A stretch of DNA of 7,123 nucleotides from Ramlibacter sp. (lineage in GTDB: Bacteria > Pseudomonadota > Gammaproteobacteria > Burkholderiales > Burkholderiaceae_C). The translations under genes and the position numbers were made by a program. The notes under the pieces were generated by a model. That model ran no database searches. It was given only the letters and a program-made list of their open reading frames with translations, and was not told the DNA's origin. The stretch is taken from assembly GCA_028292185.1 (NCBI GenBank), contig JAQGMT010000406.1, forward strand, positions 1 to 7,123, in the 5' to 3' direction. This document shows, in pieces, positions 1-6,845 of this stretch; positions within the stretch are counted from its first letter, which is position 1; each line of letters opens with the position of its first letter.

Positions 1-377
1 ACGTGCTGATCACTTTCGAATCCGAAGTGGAGTCTGTGAACAAGGAGTTCGGCGCCAACAAGGTCGACGTCGTGTATCCCTCGATCAGCATCATCGCGGA
101 GAACCCCGTCGCGGTGGTCGAGCGTACCGTCGCGAAGAAAGGCACCGCCGATCTGGCCAAGGCTTACCTTAACTTCCTCTACACGGAAGAAGGGCAGGAG
201 ATCGCCGCCAAGCATTCGATCCGCCCGCAGAATCCCGCGGTGCTCAAGAAGTACGCCAGCACCTTCAAGCCGATCAAGCTGTTCACGGTGCAGGAGCTGT
301 TCGGCTCGCTCGGCGAAGCGCAGAAGGTGCACTTCAACGACGGCGGCCAGTTCGACAAGATCTACACGGTCAAGTAA
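1..377 (+). CDS. sbp: Sulfate-binding periplasmic protein, C-terminal part (5' end outside window)
   Basis: This is the last 124 residues of the periplasmic sulfate-binding subunit of the CysTWA ABC transporter. It captures sulfate (perhaps also thiosulfate) in the periplasm and delivers it to the membrane permeases. The frame is open from base 3, with two bases of a preceding codon, to the TAA at 375-377. The visible start VLITFESEV, the central ILAENPVAVVER-like stretch (here IIAENPVAVVERTV) and the segment AKAYLNFLYTEEGQEIAA match the C-terminal lobe of Sbp as I remember it from E. coli. The late motifs ELFGSLGEAQKVHF and GGQFDKIY are also family-typical. The signal peptide and N-terminal lobe are not in the window. 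cysT follows after an 87-nt gap filled by a repeat module, consistent with one operon. The family call is firm; Sbp versus the thiosulfate-preferring paralogue CysP cannot be decided from this part alone. Confidence 0.93.
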   Translation, partial: VLITFESEVESVNKEFGANKVDVVYPSISIIAENPVAVVERTVAKKGTADLAKAYLNFLYTEEGQEIAAKHSIRPQNPAVLKKYASTFKPIKLFTVQELFGSLGEAQKVHFNDGGQFDKIYTVK

Positions 378-381
378 TCAG

Positions 382-464
382 ATGAGCGACGCCGGGCCGC
401 CCCAAGGCGCGAAGGCCCCCTCGGGGGGCAGCGCAGTACACGCAGTGACAAGCGTGGGGGCAAC
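382..464 (+). repeat. GC-rich intergenic repeat module with stem-loop and a 28-codon ORF, between sbp and cysT
   Basis: This module fills nearly the whole gap between sbp and cysT. It opens with ATGAGC, contains GGGCCGCCCCAAGGCG (394-409), has a perfect stem-loop at 415-429, and ends in AGCGTGGGGGC just before the cysT start. Read from ATG 382 it encodes a 28-residue peptide (MSDAGPPQGAKAPSGGSA... to TSVGAT) whose TGA (466-468) overlaps the cysT ATG as ATGA. From memory, near-identical GGCCCCCTCGGGGGGCAGCG-type elements recur between genes in Comamonadaceae genomes; I could not search for this. The element supplies the weak GGGGG ribosome-binding stretch of cysT. The peptide may be only a by-product of the repeat, although its stop/start overlap would allow translational coupling. 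A related, shorter module lies between cysT and cysW. Confidence 0.7.
415..429 (+). other. Strong GC stem-loop between sbp and cysT
   Basis: GCCCCC (415-420) pairs perfectly with GGGGGC (424-429) around a TCG loop. No run of T follows on the plus strand, so it is not a standard intrinsic terminator. Its place after the binding-protein gene fits a 3'-end-stabilising or attenuating structure that would keep sbp mRNA in excess over the permease message, as known for binding-protein genes of other ABC operons. That role is inference. Confidence 0.55.
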
Positions 465-1343
465 ATGACTGCTGCGACGTTGGGCGTGCCGCTGCCGGGC
501 GCGGCGGCGCCGTCGCGGGGCGGCAGCAAGAAAGTGTTGCCCGGCTTCAACCTGACGCTGGGCTACACGCTGCTGTACCTCAGCCTCATTGTCCTGATCC
601 CGCTCTCGGCGCTCGTCTTCAAGACGTTCACCCTCACCGGCGCCCAGTTTTGGGCCGCCATCGCGTCGCCACGGGTGCTCGCCTCCTACCGGCTCACCTT
701 CGGCGCCTCACTGATCGCCGCCACGGTCAATGCGGTGTTCGGGCTGCTGGTCGCGTGGGTGCTGGTGCGCTACAACTTTCCAGGCAAGAAGATTGTTGAC
801 GCCCTGGTGGACCTGCCGTTCGCGCTGCCCACGGCCGTGGCCGGGATCGCGCTCACGGCGCTGCTGGCCGGCAACGGCTGGCTCGGCCAGTATCTGGAGC
901 CGCTGGGCATCAAGCTGGCATTCAATCGCAACGGGGTCGTGATCGCGCTGATCTTCATCGGCTTGCCCTTCGTGGTGCGCACGGTGCAACCGGTGCTGGA
1001 GGACAACGAACGCGAACTCGAAGAAGCGGCGATGTGCCTGGGGGCCAACCGCTGGCAGACCTTCATCCACGTGATCTTCCCCGCCGTGGCGCCGGCCTTG
1101 CTCACCGGATTCGCGATGGCCTTTGCCCGCGCCATCGGCGAATACGGGTCGGTCATCTTCATCGCGGGCAACGTCCCCATGGTTTCGGAGATCACGCCGC
1201 TGGTCATCATCGGCAAGCTCGAACAATACGACTATGCGGGCGCCACCGCAGTGGCCACGGTGATGCTGGTGATGTCCTTCGTGCTGCTGCTGGTGATCAA
1301 CGGGCTGCAGGGCTGGCAGCGCCGGCGCTCGGGGGGAACATGA
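465..1343 (+). CDS. cysT: Sulfate ABC transporter permease CysT (CysU)
   Basis: This is the first of two inner-membrane permease subunits that form the sulfate channel with CysW, driven by CysA. The 292-residue product is close to the family's usual 275-300. A hydrophobic first segment at about residues 31-52 is followed by several more membrane spans. FPGKKIVDALVDLPFALPT (105-123) and FVVRTVQPVLED (169-180) are CysT hallmarks. The ABC-permease EAA loop is EEAAMCLGANRW (186-197), with G193 and a following P206; it contacts the ATPase. ARAIGEYGSVIFIAGN (221-236) is the typical C-terminal signature. The N-terminus carries about 20 polar, Ala/Gly/Pro-rich residues before the conserved VLPGFNLTLG. 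ATG 465 has GGGGG at 456-460 as its only ribosome-binding candidate, provided by the upstream repeat, and overlaps the stop of the 28-codon ORF. The TGA at 1341-1343 overlaps the ATG at 1340 of the next small module. Confidence 0.96.
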   Translation: MTAATLGVPLPGAAAPSRGGSKKVLPGFNLTLGYTLLYLSLIVLIPLSALVFKTFTLTGAQFWAAIASPRVLASYRLTFGASLIAATVNAVFGLLVAWVLVRYNFPGKKIVDALVDLPFALPTAVAGIALTALLAGNGWLGQYLEPLGIKLAFNRNGVVIALIFIGLPFVVRTVQPVLEDNERELEEAAMCLGANRWQTFIHVIFPAVAPALLTGFAMAFARAIGEYGSVIFIAGNVPMVSEITPLVIIGKLEQYDYAGATAVATVMLVMSFVLLLVINGLQGWQRRRSGGT

Positions 1344-1398
1344 GCCGCAGGGCCGCTCCCGAGGCGAATACCGCAGCGCGCGGCGCGGAGGCTTGCCG
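1340..1398 (+). repeat. Second GC-rich bridging module with a 20-codon ORF, between cysT and cysW
   Basis: The gap between cysT and cysW is a module related to the one before cysT. Both open with ATGAGC, share GGGCCGC followed by a C-rich stretch and AGGCG (here 1350-1366), and end in a CGCAG...GCG.GG.GGC block (here 1372-1392) that acts as the next ribosome-binding site. The 15-nt stem-loop of the first copy is absent. Read from ATG 1340, which overlaps the cysT stop as ATGA, it encodes a 20-residue peptide starting MSRRAAPEANTAARG and ending at TGA 1400-1402, which again overlaps the cysW ATG. From memory, similar GGCCGCTCCC...GAATACCGCAG elements occur between Comamonadaceae genes, but this needs a search. 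The peptide itself may have no function. Confidence 0.6.
1387..1391 (+). promoter_or_regulatory. Ribosome-binding site GGAGG that fixes the cysW start
   Basis: GGAGG at 1387-1391 lies 7 nt before ATG 1399 and is the best ribosome-binding site on the plus strand here. It decides for ATG 1399 over the in-frame TTG at 1393. It lies inside the repeat module that bridges cysT and cysW. Confidence 0.8.
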
Positions 1399-2288
1399 AT
1401 GAGCGATCTGACCAAGAAGCGCGTCGTCACCACCGAAGCGCCCTGGGTGCGCTACACGCTGACGGGCGTGGCGCTCGCGTTCATCCTGCTGTTCCTGGTG
1501 CTGCCGCTGGCGGCGGTGTTCGCCGAGGCCTCGCGCAAGGGGCTCGAGGCGTTCATGCAAGCGCTGCGCGAGCCGGACGCGTGGTCGGCGATCAAGCTCA
1601 CGCTCATCACCGCGGCGATCGCGGTGCCGATGAACCTGGTGTTTGGCGTCGCGGCGGCCTGGTGCATCGCGAAGTACGATTTTCGCGGCAAGGCTTTTCT
1701 CACCACGCTGGTCGACCTGCCATTTTCCGTGTCGCCGGTCGTGGCCGGCCTGATCTACGTGCTGATGTTCGGCGCCCAAGGCTGGTTCGGCCCCTGGCTC
1801 GCCGCGCACGACATCAAGATCGTGTTTGCCGTGCCCGGCATCATCCTGGCCACGATCTTCGTCACCTTTCCGTTCATCGCGCGCGAGCTCATTCCGCTGA
1901 TGCAGGCGCAGGGCAACGACGAGGAACAGGCCGCCATCGTGCTGGGCGCGAATGGCTGGCAAACCTTCTGGCACGTGACGCTTCCCAACATCAAGTGGGG
2001 CCTCATCTACGGCGTGATCCTGTGCAACGCGCGCGCCATGGGCGAGTTCGGCGCCGTGTCCGTGGTCTCCGGGCACATCCGGGGGCAGACCAACACGATG
2101 CCGCTGCACGTGGAGATTCTCTACAACGAATATCAGTCGGTCGCCGCGTTCGCGGTGGCGTCGCTGCTGGCCTTGCTGGCGCTGGTCACGCTGGCGATCA
2201 AGTCGGTGGTGCAGTGGCGCCACGAGCGCGAGATGAAGGCCGCGGCGGACATCCCGCCCGAGCGGCCGCCTGCATTGAAGGAAGCCAT

Positions 2289-2292
<4 letters not shown>
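1399..2292 (+). CDS. cysW: Sulfate ABC transporter permease CysW
   Basis: This is the second inner-membrane permease of the sulfate transporter. The product has 297 residues, of family-typical length. The first membrane span is at about residues 20-42. LTTLVDLPFSVSPVVAGLIY (101-120) is characteristic of CysW. The EAA loop that docks on the ATPase is EQAAIVLGANGWQTFWHVTLP (about 176-196). It is followed by ARAMGEFGAVSVVSG (211-225) and IRGQTNTMPLHVEILYNEY (227-245), which nearly match the E. coli CysW sequence as I remember it. The cytoplasmic tail after residue 272 is charged and then proline-rich. The start at ATG 1399 is set by GGAGG 7 nt upstream. The stop TGA overlaps the cysA start as ATGA, so the two are probably translationally coupled. 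Confidence 0.97.
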
Positions 2293-3447
<1,155 letters not shown>

Positions 3448-3461
<14 letters not shown>

Positions 3462-3969
3462 AACCGCGCCGCACCGGGTGCTCGCATTGGTCAGCGCTGC
3501 TTGCGTGGCGCTGCTCGCCTTCGGCCTGTACCTGCAGCACGTGGTCGGGCTCGAGCCTTGCCCGATGTGCATCGTGCAGCGCTATGCGCTGGTGCTTGTG
3601 GCCATCGTCGCGGGTGTCAGCGCCATCGCCCGCAGCCGCGGCCCCCTGATCGCCGGCAGCGCTCTGGTGCTGCTGCTCTGCGGCTTCGGCGCATTCGTGG
3701 CGGCGCGACAGAGCTGGTTGCAGTGGAACCCGCCGGAGGTCGCCTCGTGCGGACGTGACTTCTACGGGATGATCGAGAACTTCCCGCTGCAACGCGCGAT
3801 ACCGATGATCTTCAAGGGCGGCGGCGATTGTGCCAAGGTGGACTGGACTTTCCTGGGCGGCTCCATCGCCAACTGGTCGTTCGTCGCCTTCTGCTTCTTC
3901 GCTCTCGTCGCGCTGGTGCTCATCGTGAAGCTCGCGCGCCGCAGCCAGACCGAGCCGTCATACGCCTGA
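3448..3969 (+). CDS. dsbB: Disulfide bond formation protein B (DsbB)
   Basis: DsbB is the inner-membrane oxidase that re-oxidises periplasmic DsbA and passes the electrons to quinone. The 173-residue product has four membrane spans, at about 10-31, 45-62, 67-86 and 140-162. The first redox pair is CPMC (C38-C41). The second is C101 (SCGRDFYG) and C128 (GGGDC), in the second periplasmic loop. Arg45, four residues after the CxxC, corresponds to the quinone-linked Arg48 of E. coli DsbB. All key residues are therefore intact. The gene begins 14 nt inside the end of cysA, so it is probably expressed with the sulfate transporter. GGGAG (3431-3435) is a plausible ribosome-binding site, 12 nt before ATG 3448; an in-frame TTG at 3445 would be the only close alternative. 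Its end overlaps the convergent esterase gene by 12 nt. Confidence 0.95.
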
Positions 3970-3972
3970 CGG
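3955..3972. terminator. Possible bidirectional terminator hairpin over the two convergent stops
   Basis: CCGTCA (3955-3960) and TGACGG (3967-3972) form a perfect 6-bp stem with a 6-nt loop. The dsbB stop (TGA, 3967-3969) lies in one arm and the esterase stop (TCA on plus, 3958-3960) in the other. On the plus strand only a weak T stretch follows (GGTAGGTTT), and none follows on minus. Two opposed TGA stops supply half of the stem for free, so this may be coincidence. Confidence 0.35.
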
Positions 3973-5316
3973 GTAGGTTTCAGCGGCCTCTCGGTTGGTC
4001 CACACGCGGCCCTTGTCCAGCGGCTCGAGCGCCTGCGTTTCATCGATGTGGATGATCGCGTCGAACTGGTCCGGCAGGCGCGTATGGAAGTAGTGGCTCT
4101 GCCGCTCGGTTTCCGGCCGGTAGATGACGCCGATGGCGCGCTGCAGCCGGCGCTCATTGGCGAGCTCCCGCAGTGAGGGGTTGCCGCGCAGCGCCAGCAC
4201 GAAGTGCGCTTCGCCGGTCCGGTGAAACACGTCTTCCCAGCTGCCCGCAAGCCCTTCGCGCACCTGTTTGTGCTGCGGCGGCTCGTCCCAGTCGCTCGCG
4301 GCAGTGACCCAGCCGTGGTGCGTGCTGAATCCGATCAGCACCGCCTGGCTGGCGTAGCGGTCGCGCACCAGTTGGCCGACGTTCCATTCGCCCTCATCGC
4401 CCATCTCCGTCGCACTCGCATCACCCAGGTGCGAGTTGTGCGCCCAGACCGCGATGCGCGGGGAATGGCCGCCGACGCTCAGGTGCCGGTCGAGCGCCTG
4501 CAGCGTCTCGACCATGTGGCTGTCACGCAGGTTCCATGAGGACACACGGCCGTGGAACATGGTGCGGTAGTACTCCTCGGCGTTGCGCACCAGGCGCGCG
4601 TTCTGCGTCGCGAAGAACGCCTCGTCGCGTTCCAGCCCCGGGGCCGGCGGCTGGTTGGTCATCAGCCGGTTCATCTCGCGCAGTTGCTGCACCGCTTCGT
4701 CCTCGCAACTCGCCGAGAGGCCGAAGCTGGCGCCATAGCCGTAGGTCTGGCTGTCCTCCCGCGCATGGTCGAAACAGGCATACCGGGCGCGCGCCTGCCG
4801 GGCCGCCTCGGGATCGGTGCGGTCCAGGTAAGCCAGCACCGCCTGCGCCGACGTGAACAGGCTGTACAAATCGATGCCATAGAAGCCGACCTGCTCCTGC
4901 CGCCCGCGGCCGCGGTTGTACTCGCGCAGCCACTCGAGGAAGTCTCGCACTTCGGTATTGCGCCACATCCACGAGGGAAAGCGCTGGAAGCCGGCCAGCG
5001 CGGCGCTCGCGTCGGCATCGTCGGACAGCCCGCGCACATAGCGGTTCACACGCCAGGCATCGGGCCAGTCCGCCTCCACCGCGATGGCGGTGAAGTGCTG
5101 CTCGGTGATCAGGCGCCTGGTGATGGCGATGCGCTCGCGATAGAAATCCTGCGTGCCGTGGGAGGCTTCGCCCAGCAAAACCAGGCGGGCATCGCCGATC
5201 AGGCGCAGCAAGGGGTCGTAGTCGGCCGGGTTGGCGTGGACAGGGTGCAGGTGCGTGTGCAGCGCATCGAGCAATTCGCTGTCGGCCAGTGTGCGCTCGA
5301 AAGGGCGCGTCGCCAT
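3958..5316 (-). CDS. Erythromycin-esterase-family protein
   Basis: This is a 452-residue cytoplasmic-looking protein of the erythromycin esterase family (EreA/EreB-like fold, Pfam PF05139). The metal-independent catalytic residues described for EreB appear conserved with matching spacing: E50 and H53 in GEASHG, R62, E81 in AVEADWPD, and H293/H296 in WAHNSHLGD. RDSHMVETL (264-272) is another family block. No signal peptide is seen. Most family members outside mobile resistance elements are not macrolide esterases, and the true substrate is unknown. The neighbours, a phosphoribosyltransferase 43 nt upstream and an alpha/beta hydrolase before that, suggest a joint pathway. I chose ATG 5316, with GGAG (plus 5326-5329) 9 nt upstream; the reading open to 5487 would overlap the phosphoribosyltransferase and adds no conserved sequence. 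The 3' end overlaps dsbB tail to tail. Confidence 0.93.
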   Translation of the reverse strand: MATRPFERTLADSELLDALHTHLHPVHANPADYDPLLRLIGDARLVLLGEASHGTQDFYRERIAITRRLITEQHFTAIAVEADWPDAWRVNRYVRGLSDDADASAALAGFQRFPSWMWRNTEVRDFLEWLREYNRGRGRQEQVGFYGIDLYSLFTSAQAVLAYLDRTDPEAARQARARYACFDHAREDSQTYGYGASFGLSASCEDEAVQQLREMNRLMTNQPPAPGLERDEAFFATQNARLVRNAEEYYRTMFHGRVSSWNLRDSHMVETLQALDRHLSVGGHSPRIAVWAHNSHLGDASATEMGDEGEWNVGQLVRDRYASQAVLIGFSTHHGWVTAASDWDEPPQHKQVREGLAGSWEDVFHRTGEAHFVLALRGNPSLRELANERRLQRAIGVIYRPETERQSHYFHTRLPDQFDAIIHIDETQALEPLDKGRVWTNREAAETYPSGV

Positions 5317-5325
5317 GGTCGGGTG

Positions 5326-5329
5326 CTCC
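5326..5329 (-). promoter_or_regulatory. Ribosome-binding site GGAG that fixes the esterase start
   Basis: On the minus strand GGAG is followed by a 9-nt spacer and ATG 5316. It supports this start against longer in-frame readings. A near-identical GGAGCAC stretch precedes the phosphoribosyltransferase start (plus 6043-6049). Confidence 0.65.
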
Positions 5330-5359
5330 GGTCGGTCGGGTACGTCGAGGCAAGGCGCC

Positions 5360-6037
5360 TCAATGGACGAACAAGCTGTGTTCGCGCTGCGCTTCGTCCA
5401 ACAGGGCGCGCACCTCCTGGTCGGTGGCCTGGGGAAAGTCGCGGTACCACAGGCCCACGGCGCGAAACGGCTGGGGCGTCGCGGCACAGATCACTTCGTC
5501 CGCTTCACCGCGCAGCTCTTGGCAGGTCTCCCGGTCGCCGACCGGAACCGCAACGACAATCTGCGCTGGGCGCAGTTTCCGCACGGCCGCGACGGCGGCC
5601 CTCATTGTGGCCCCGGTGGCAAGGCCGTCATCGACGACGATCACGCAGCGACCCGCGATAGCGGCGGCGGGCTTGCCATTGCGGTACAGGGTTTCCCTTC
5701 GCGTCAGCTCATGTTCTTCGCGGGCGATGATGGCCGCGAGGGCTTCGCGCGACACCCACTTGCGCGGCCCCGGGTTCATCACTCGCACGCCGCCGCTGGC
5801 GATGGCCCCCATCGCGTATTCCTCATGACCCGGAAGGCCCAGCTTGCGCACCACGAAGACGTCCAGCGGCGCCTGCAGCGACTGGGCGACTTCGAAGCCG
5901 ACCGCCACGCCGCCGCGCGGCAAGGCCAGCACGATCAGGTTCTCGCGCCCGCGAAAAGGCTCCAGCAGTTCCGACAGCACCCGGCCGGCTTCGCGGCGGT
6001 CGGCGAACGGCAGCCGCGGTTCCCCGGTTCCGCTCAT
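5360..6037 (-). CDS. Phosphoribosyltransferase family protein
   Basis: This 225-residue protein has the type I phosphoribosyltransferase fold, which binds phosphoribosyl pyrophosphate (PRPP) and transfers or releases the ribose-phosphate group. The PRPP-binding loop is VIVVDDGLATGAT (132-144), with the acidic pair D136/D137. ALPRGGVAVG (38-47) and VVRKLGLPGHEEYAMGAIA (62-80) are typical of the subgroup often annotated as 'phosphoribosyltransferase' beside or fused to alpha/beta hydrolases. WYRDF (198-202) near the C-terminus is also usual there. The acceptor base or nucleotide is unknown. ATG 6037 overlaps the stop of the upstream hydrolase gene by 4 nt (ATGA), with GGAG (plus 6046-6049) 8 nt ahead, so the two are probably translationally coupled. 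In some bacteria this domain is fused to either of the two neighbouring gene products, which supports a shared pathway. Confidence 0.93.
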   Translation of the reverse strand: MSGTGEPRLPFADRREAGRVLSELLEPFRGRENLIVLALPRGGVAVGFEVAQSLQAPLDVFVVRKLGLPGHEEYAMGAIASGGVRVMNPGPRKWVSREALAAIIAREEHELTRRETLYRNGKPAAAIAGRCVIVVDDGLATGATMRAAVAAVRKLRPAQIVVAVPVGDRETCQELRGEADEVICAATPQPFRAVGLWYRDFPQATDQEVRALLDEAQREHSLFVH

Positions 6038-6717
6038 GTCTCGTGCTCCGCGGTCGCCATGTGCTTGGCAAACCAGGAAGCCGCCGCGTGCCCGACCTGC
6101 TCGAGCGCCCCTCGCTCTTCGAACAGATGCGTTGCGCCGGGAATGACCTCCAGCCGCTTGTGGCAGCGCAGCCGCTGGAAGGCTTCCTGATTGAGTTCGA
6201 TGACCGTGTGATCGGCTCCTCCCACGATCAGCAGCGTGGGCGCGGTGACCGCATCGAGCGCGGCCGGACCGGCCAGGTCGGGGCGGCCGCCGCGCGAGAC
6301 GACGGCGGCGATGCGGTCTCCGAGACGGGCTGCGGCAATCAGCGCGGCCGCGCTGCCGGTGCTCGCGCCGAAGTAGCCGATGGGAAAATCCTTCAGCTCA
6401 GGCTGGGCGGCAAGCCATTGCGTCGCGTCGTGCATGCGGTGCGTCAGCAAGGCGATGTCGAAGCGATGCACGCGCGTGCTCAGGTCCAGCTGCTCCTCTT
6501 CGACGGTGAGCAGGTCGAACAACAGTGTCGCGATGCCTGCCTGCTGCAGGCTGCGGGCCACCTGGCGATTGCGCGCGCTATGGCGTCCGCTGCCGCTGCC
6601 ATGCGCGAACAGCACCACGCCGCCGAAGCCGGGCGGCAGCACGAGGTCCCCGTAAAGGCGCGCGTCGCCCGAGGGAATGCGCACCTCTCGCGCCGTTGTC
6701 AGAGTTGAATGGGTCAC
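6034..6717 (-). CDS. Alpha/beta hydrolase, dienelactone-hydrolase-like
   Basis: This 227-residue soluble alpha/beta hydrolase has a complete likely catalytic triad: Ser119 in the nucleophile elbow GYFGASTG (114-121), Asp169 in VGGADHTVI, and His197 in PGATHLFEE. HGSGSGRHSARN (39-50) forms the oxyanion-hole region and is characteristic of the subgroup that accompanies phosphoribosyltransferases. An ester or related bond is the expected target; the natural substrate is unknown. It is the first gene of the three-gene minus-strand set, and its stop overlaps the phosphoribosyltransferase start. The start is a GTG (plus 6715-6717), supported by AGGA (plus 6725-6728) with a 7-nt spacer; no better upstream ATG exists. 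A perfect 8-bp inverted repeat lies just upstream of this ribosome-binding site. Dienelactone hydrolase in the strict sense (chlorocatechol degradation) is unlikely, because no aromatic-degradation genes are nearby. Confidence 0.92.
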   Translation of the reverse strand: MTHSTLTTAREVRIPSGDARLYGDLVLPPGFGGVVLFAHGSGSGRHSARNRQVARSLQQAGIATLLFDLLTVEEEQLDLSTRVHRFDIALLTHRMHDATQWLAAQPELKDFPIGYFGASTGSAAALIAAARLGDRIAAVVSRGGRPDLAGPAALDAVTAPTLLIVGGADHTVIELNQEAFQRLRCHKRLEVIPGATHLFEERGALEQVGHAAASWFAKHMATAEHET

Positions 6718-6724
6718 TGCAAAG

Positions 6725-6728
6725 TCCT
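6725..6728 (-). promoter_or_regulatory. Ribosome-binding site AGGA that supports the hydrolase GTG start
   Basis: AGGA on the minus strand is followed by a 7-nt spacer and then GTG 6717. This spacing is the main reason for accepting the non-ATG start. Confidence 0.65.
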
Positions 6729-6733
6729 GCCAG

Positions 6734-6755
6734 GCTCCAAGCTAGACCTTGGAGC
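6734..6755. promoter_or_regulatory. Perfect 8-bp inverted repeat upstream of the hydrolase operon
   Basis: GCTCCAAG (6734-6741) and CTTGGAGC (6748-6755) are perfect inverted copies separated by 6 nt. The element lies 5 nt upstream of the hydrolase ribosome-binding site. Neither strand has a T run after it, so a terminator is unlikely. It could be an operator for a dimeric regulator or a structure in the 5' leader of the mRNA. The sequence does not tell these apart. Confidence 0.45.
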
Positions 6756-6794
6756 GCGTGCCGGATGTCGGACCAGCGCGCTTCGCGTGTAGGA

Positions 6795-6845
6795 GAGCCG
6801 GGATGGGGGCCCGAGCTCAGGCGTTGCCCGGCCGGCCGAGCCGGC
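6795..6845 (-). terminator. Possible argA terminator region, two GC hairpins
   Basis: Directly after the argA stop on the minus strand, GCCGGC (6840-6845) and GCCGGC (6831-6836) can pair around a 3-nt loop. Further on, 6795-6802 pairs with 6810-6818 with one bulged base (6814) and a 7-nt loop. Neither is followed by a T tract, so intrinsic termination is unproven. No convincing -35/-10 promoter for the hydrolase operon is visible in 6718-6845 either. Confidence 0.3.

Noticed and set aside
3958..5316. Reading the esterase-family gene as a macrolide-resistance determinant
   Set aside because: It is chromosomal in context, with no integron, transposon or other resistance gene, and most family members outside such elements have other or unknown substrates.
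5317..5487. N-terminal extension of the esterase to an upstream start at 5487
   Set aside because: The extra 57 residues are the phosphoribosyltransferase read in another frame, lack family similarity, and the GGAG-supported ATG at 5316 fits the family start.
4552..5661. A 369-codon open reading on the plus strand opposite the esterase and phosphoribosyltransferase
   Set aside because: It is antisense to two well-supported genes. Its composition is the Arg/Ala/Gly-rich pattern expected of shadow frames in high-GC DNA, and no motif is recognisable.
6716..6734. A sigma-54-like TGGCA...TTGCA pair on the minus strand just before the hydrolase GTG
   Set aside because: The GG-to-GC spacing is one base shorter than the consensus, and transcription would start inside the coding sequence. 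The stretch is better explained as the ribosome-binding region.
6718..6845. A sigma-70 promoter for the hydrolase operon
   Set aside because: Only weak hexamers (for example CCGACA on the minus strand) with poor or wrongly spaced -10 partners are present, so none is reported.
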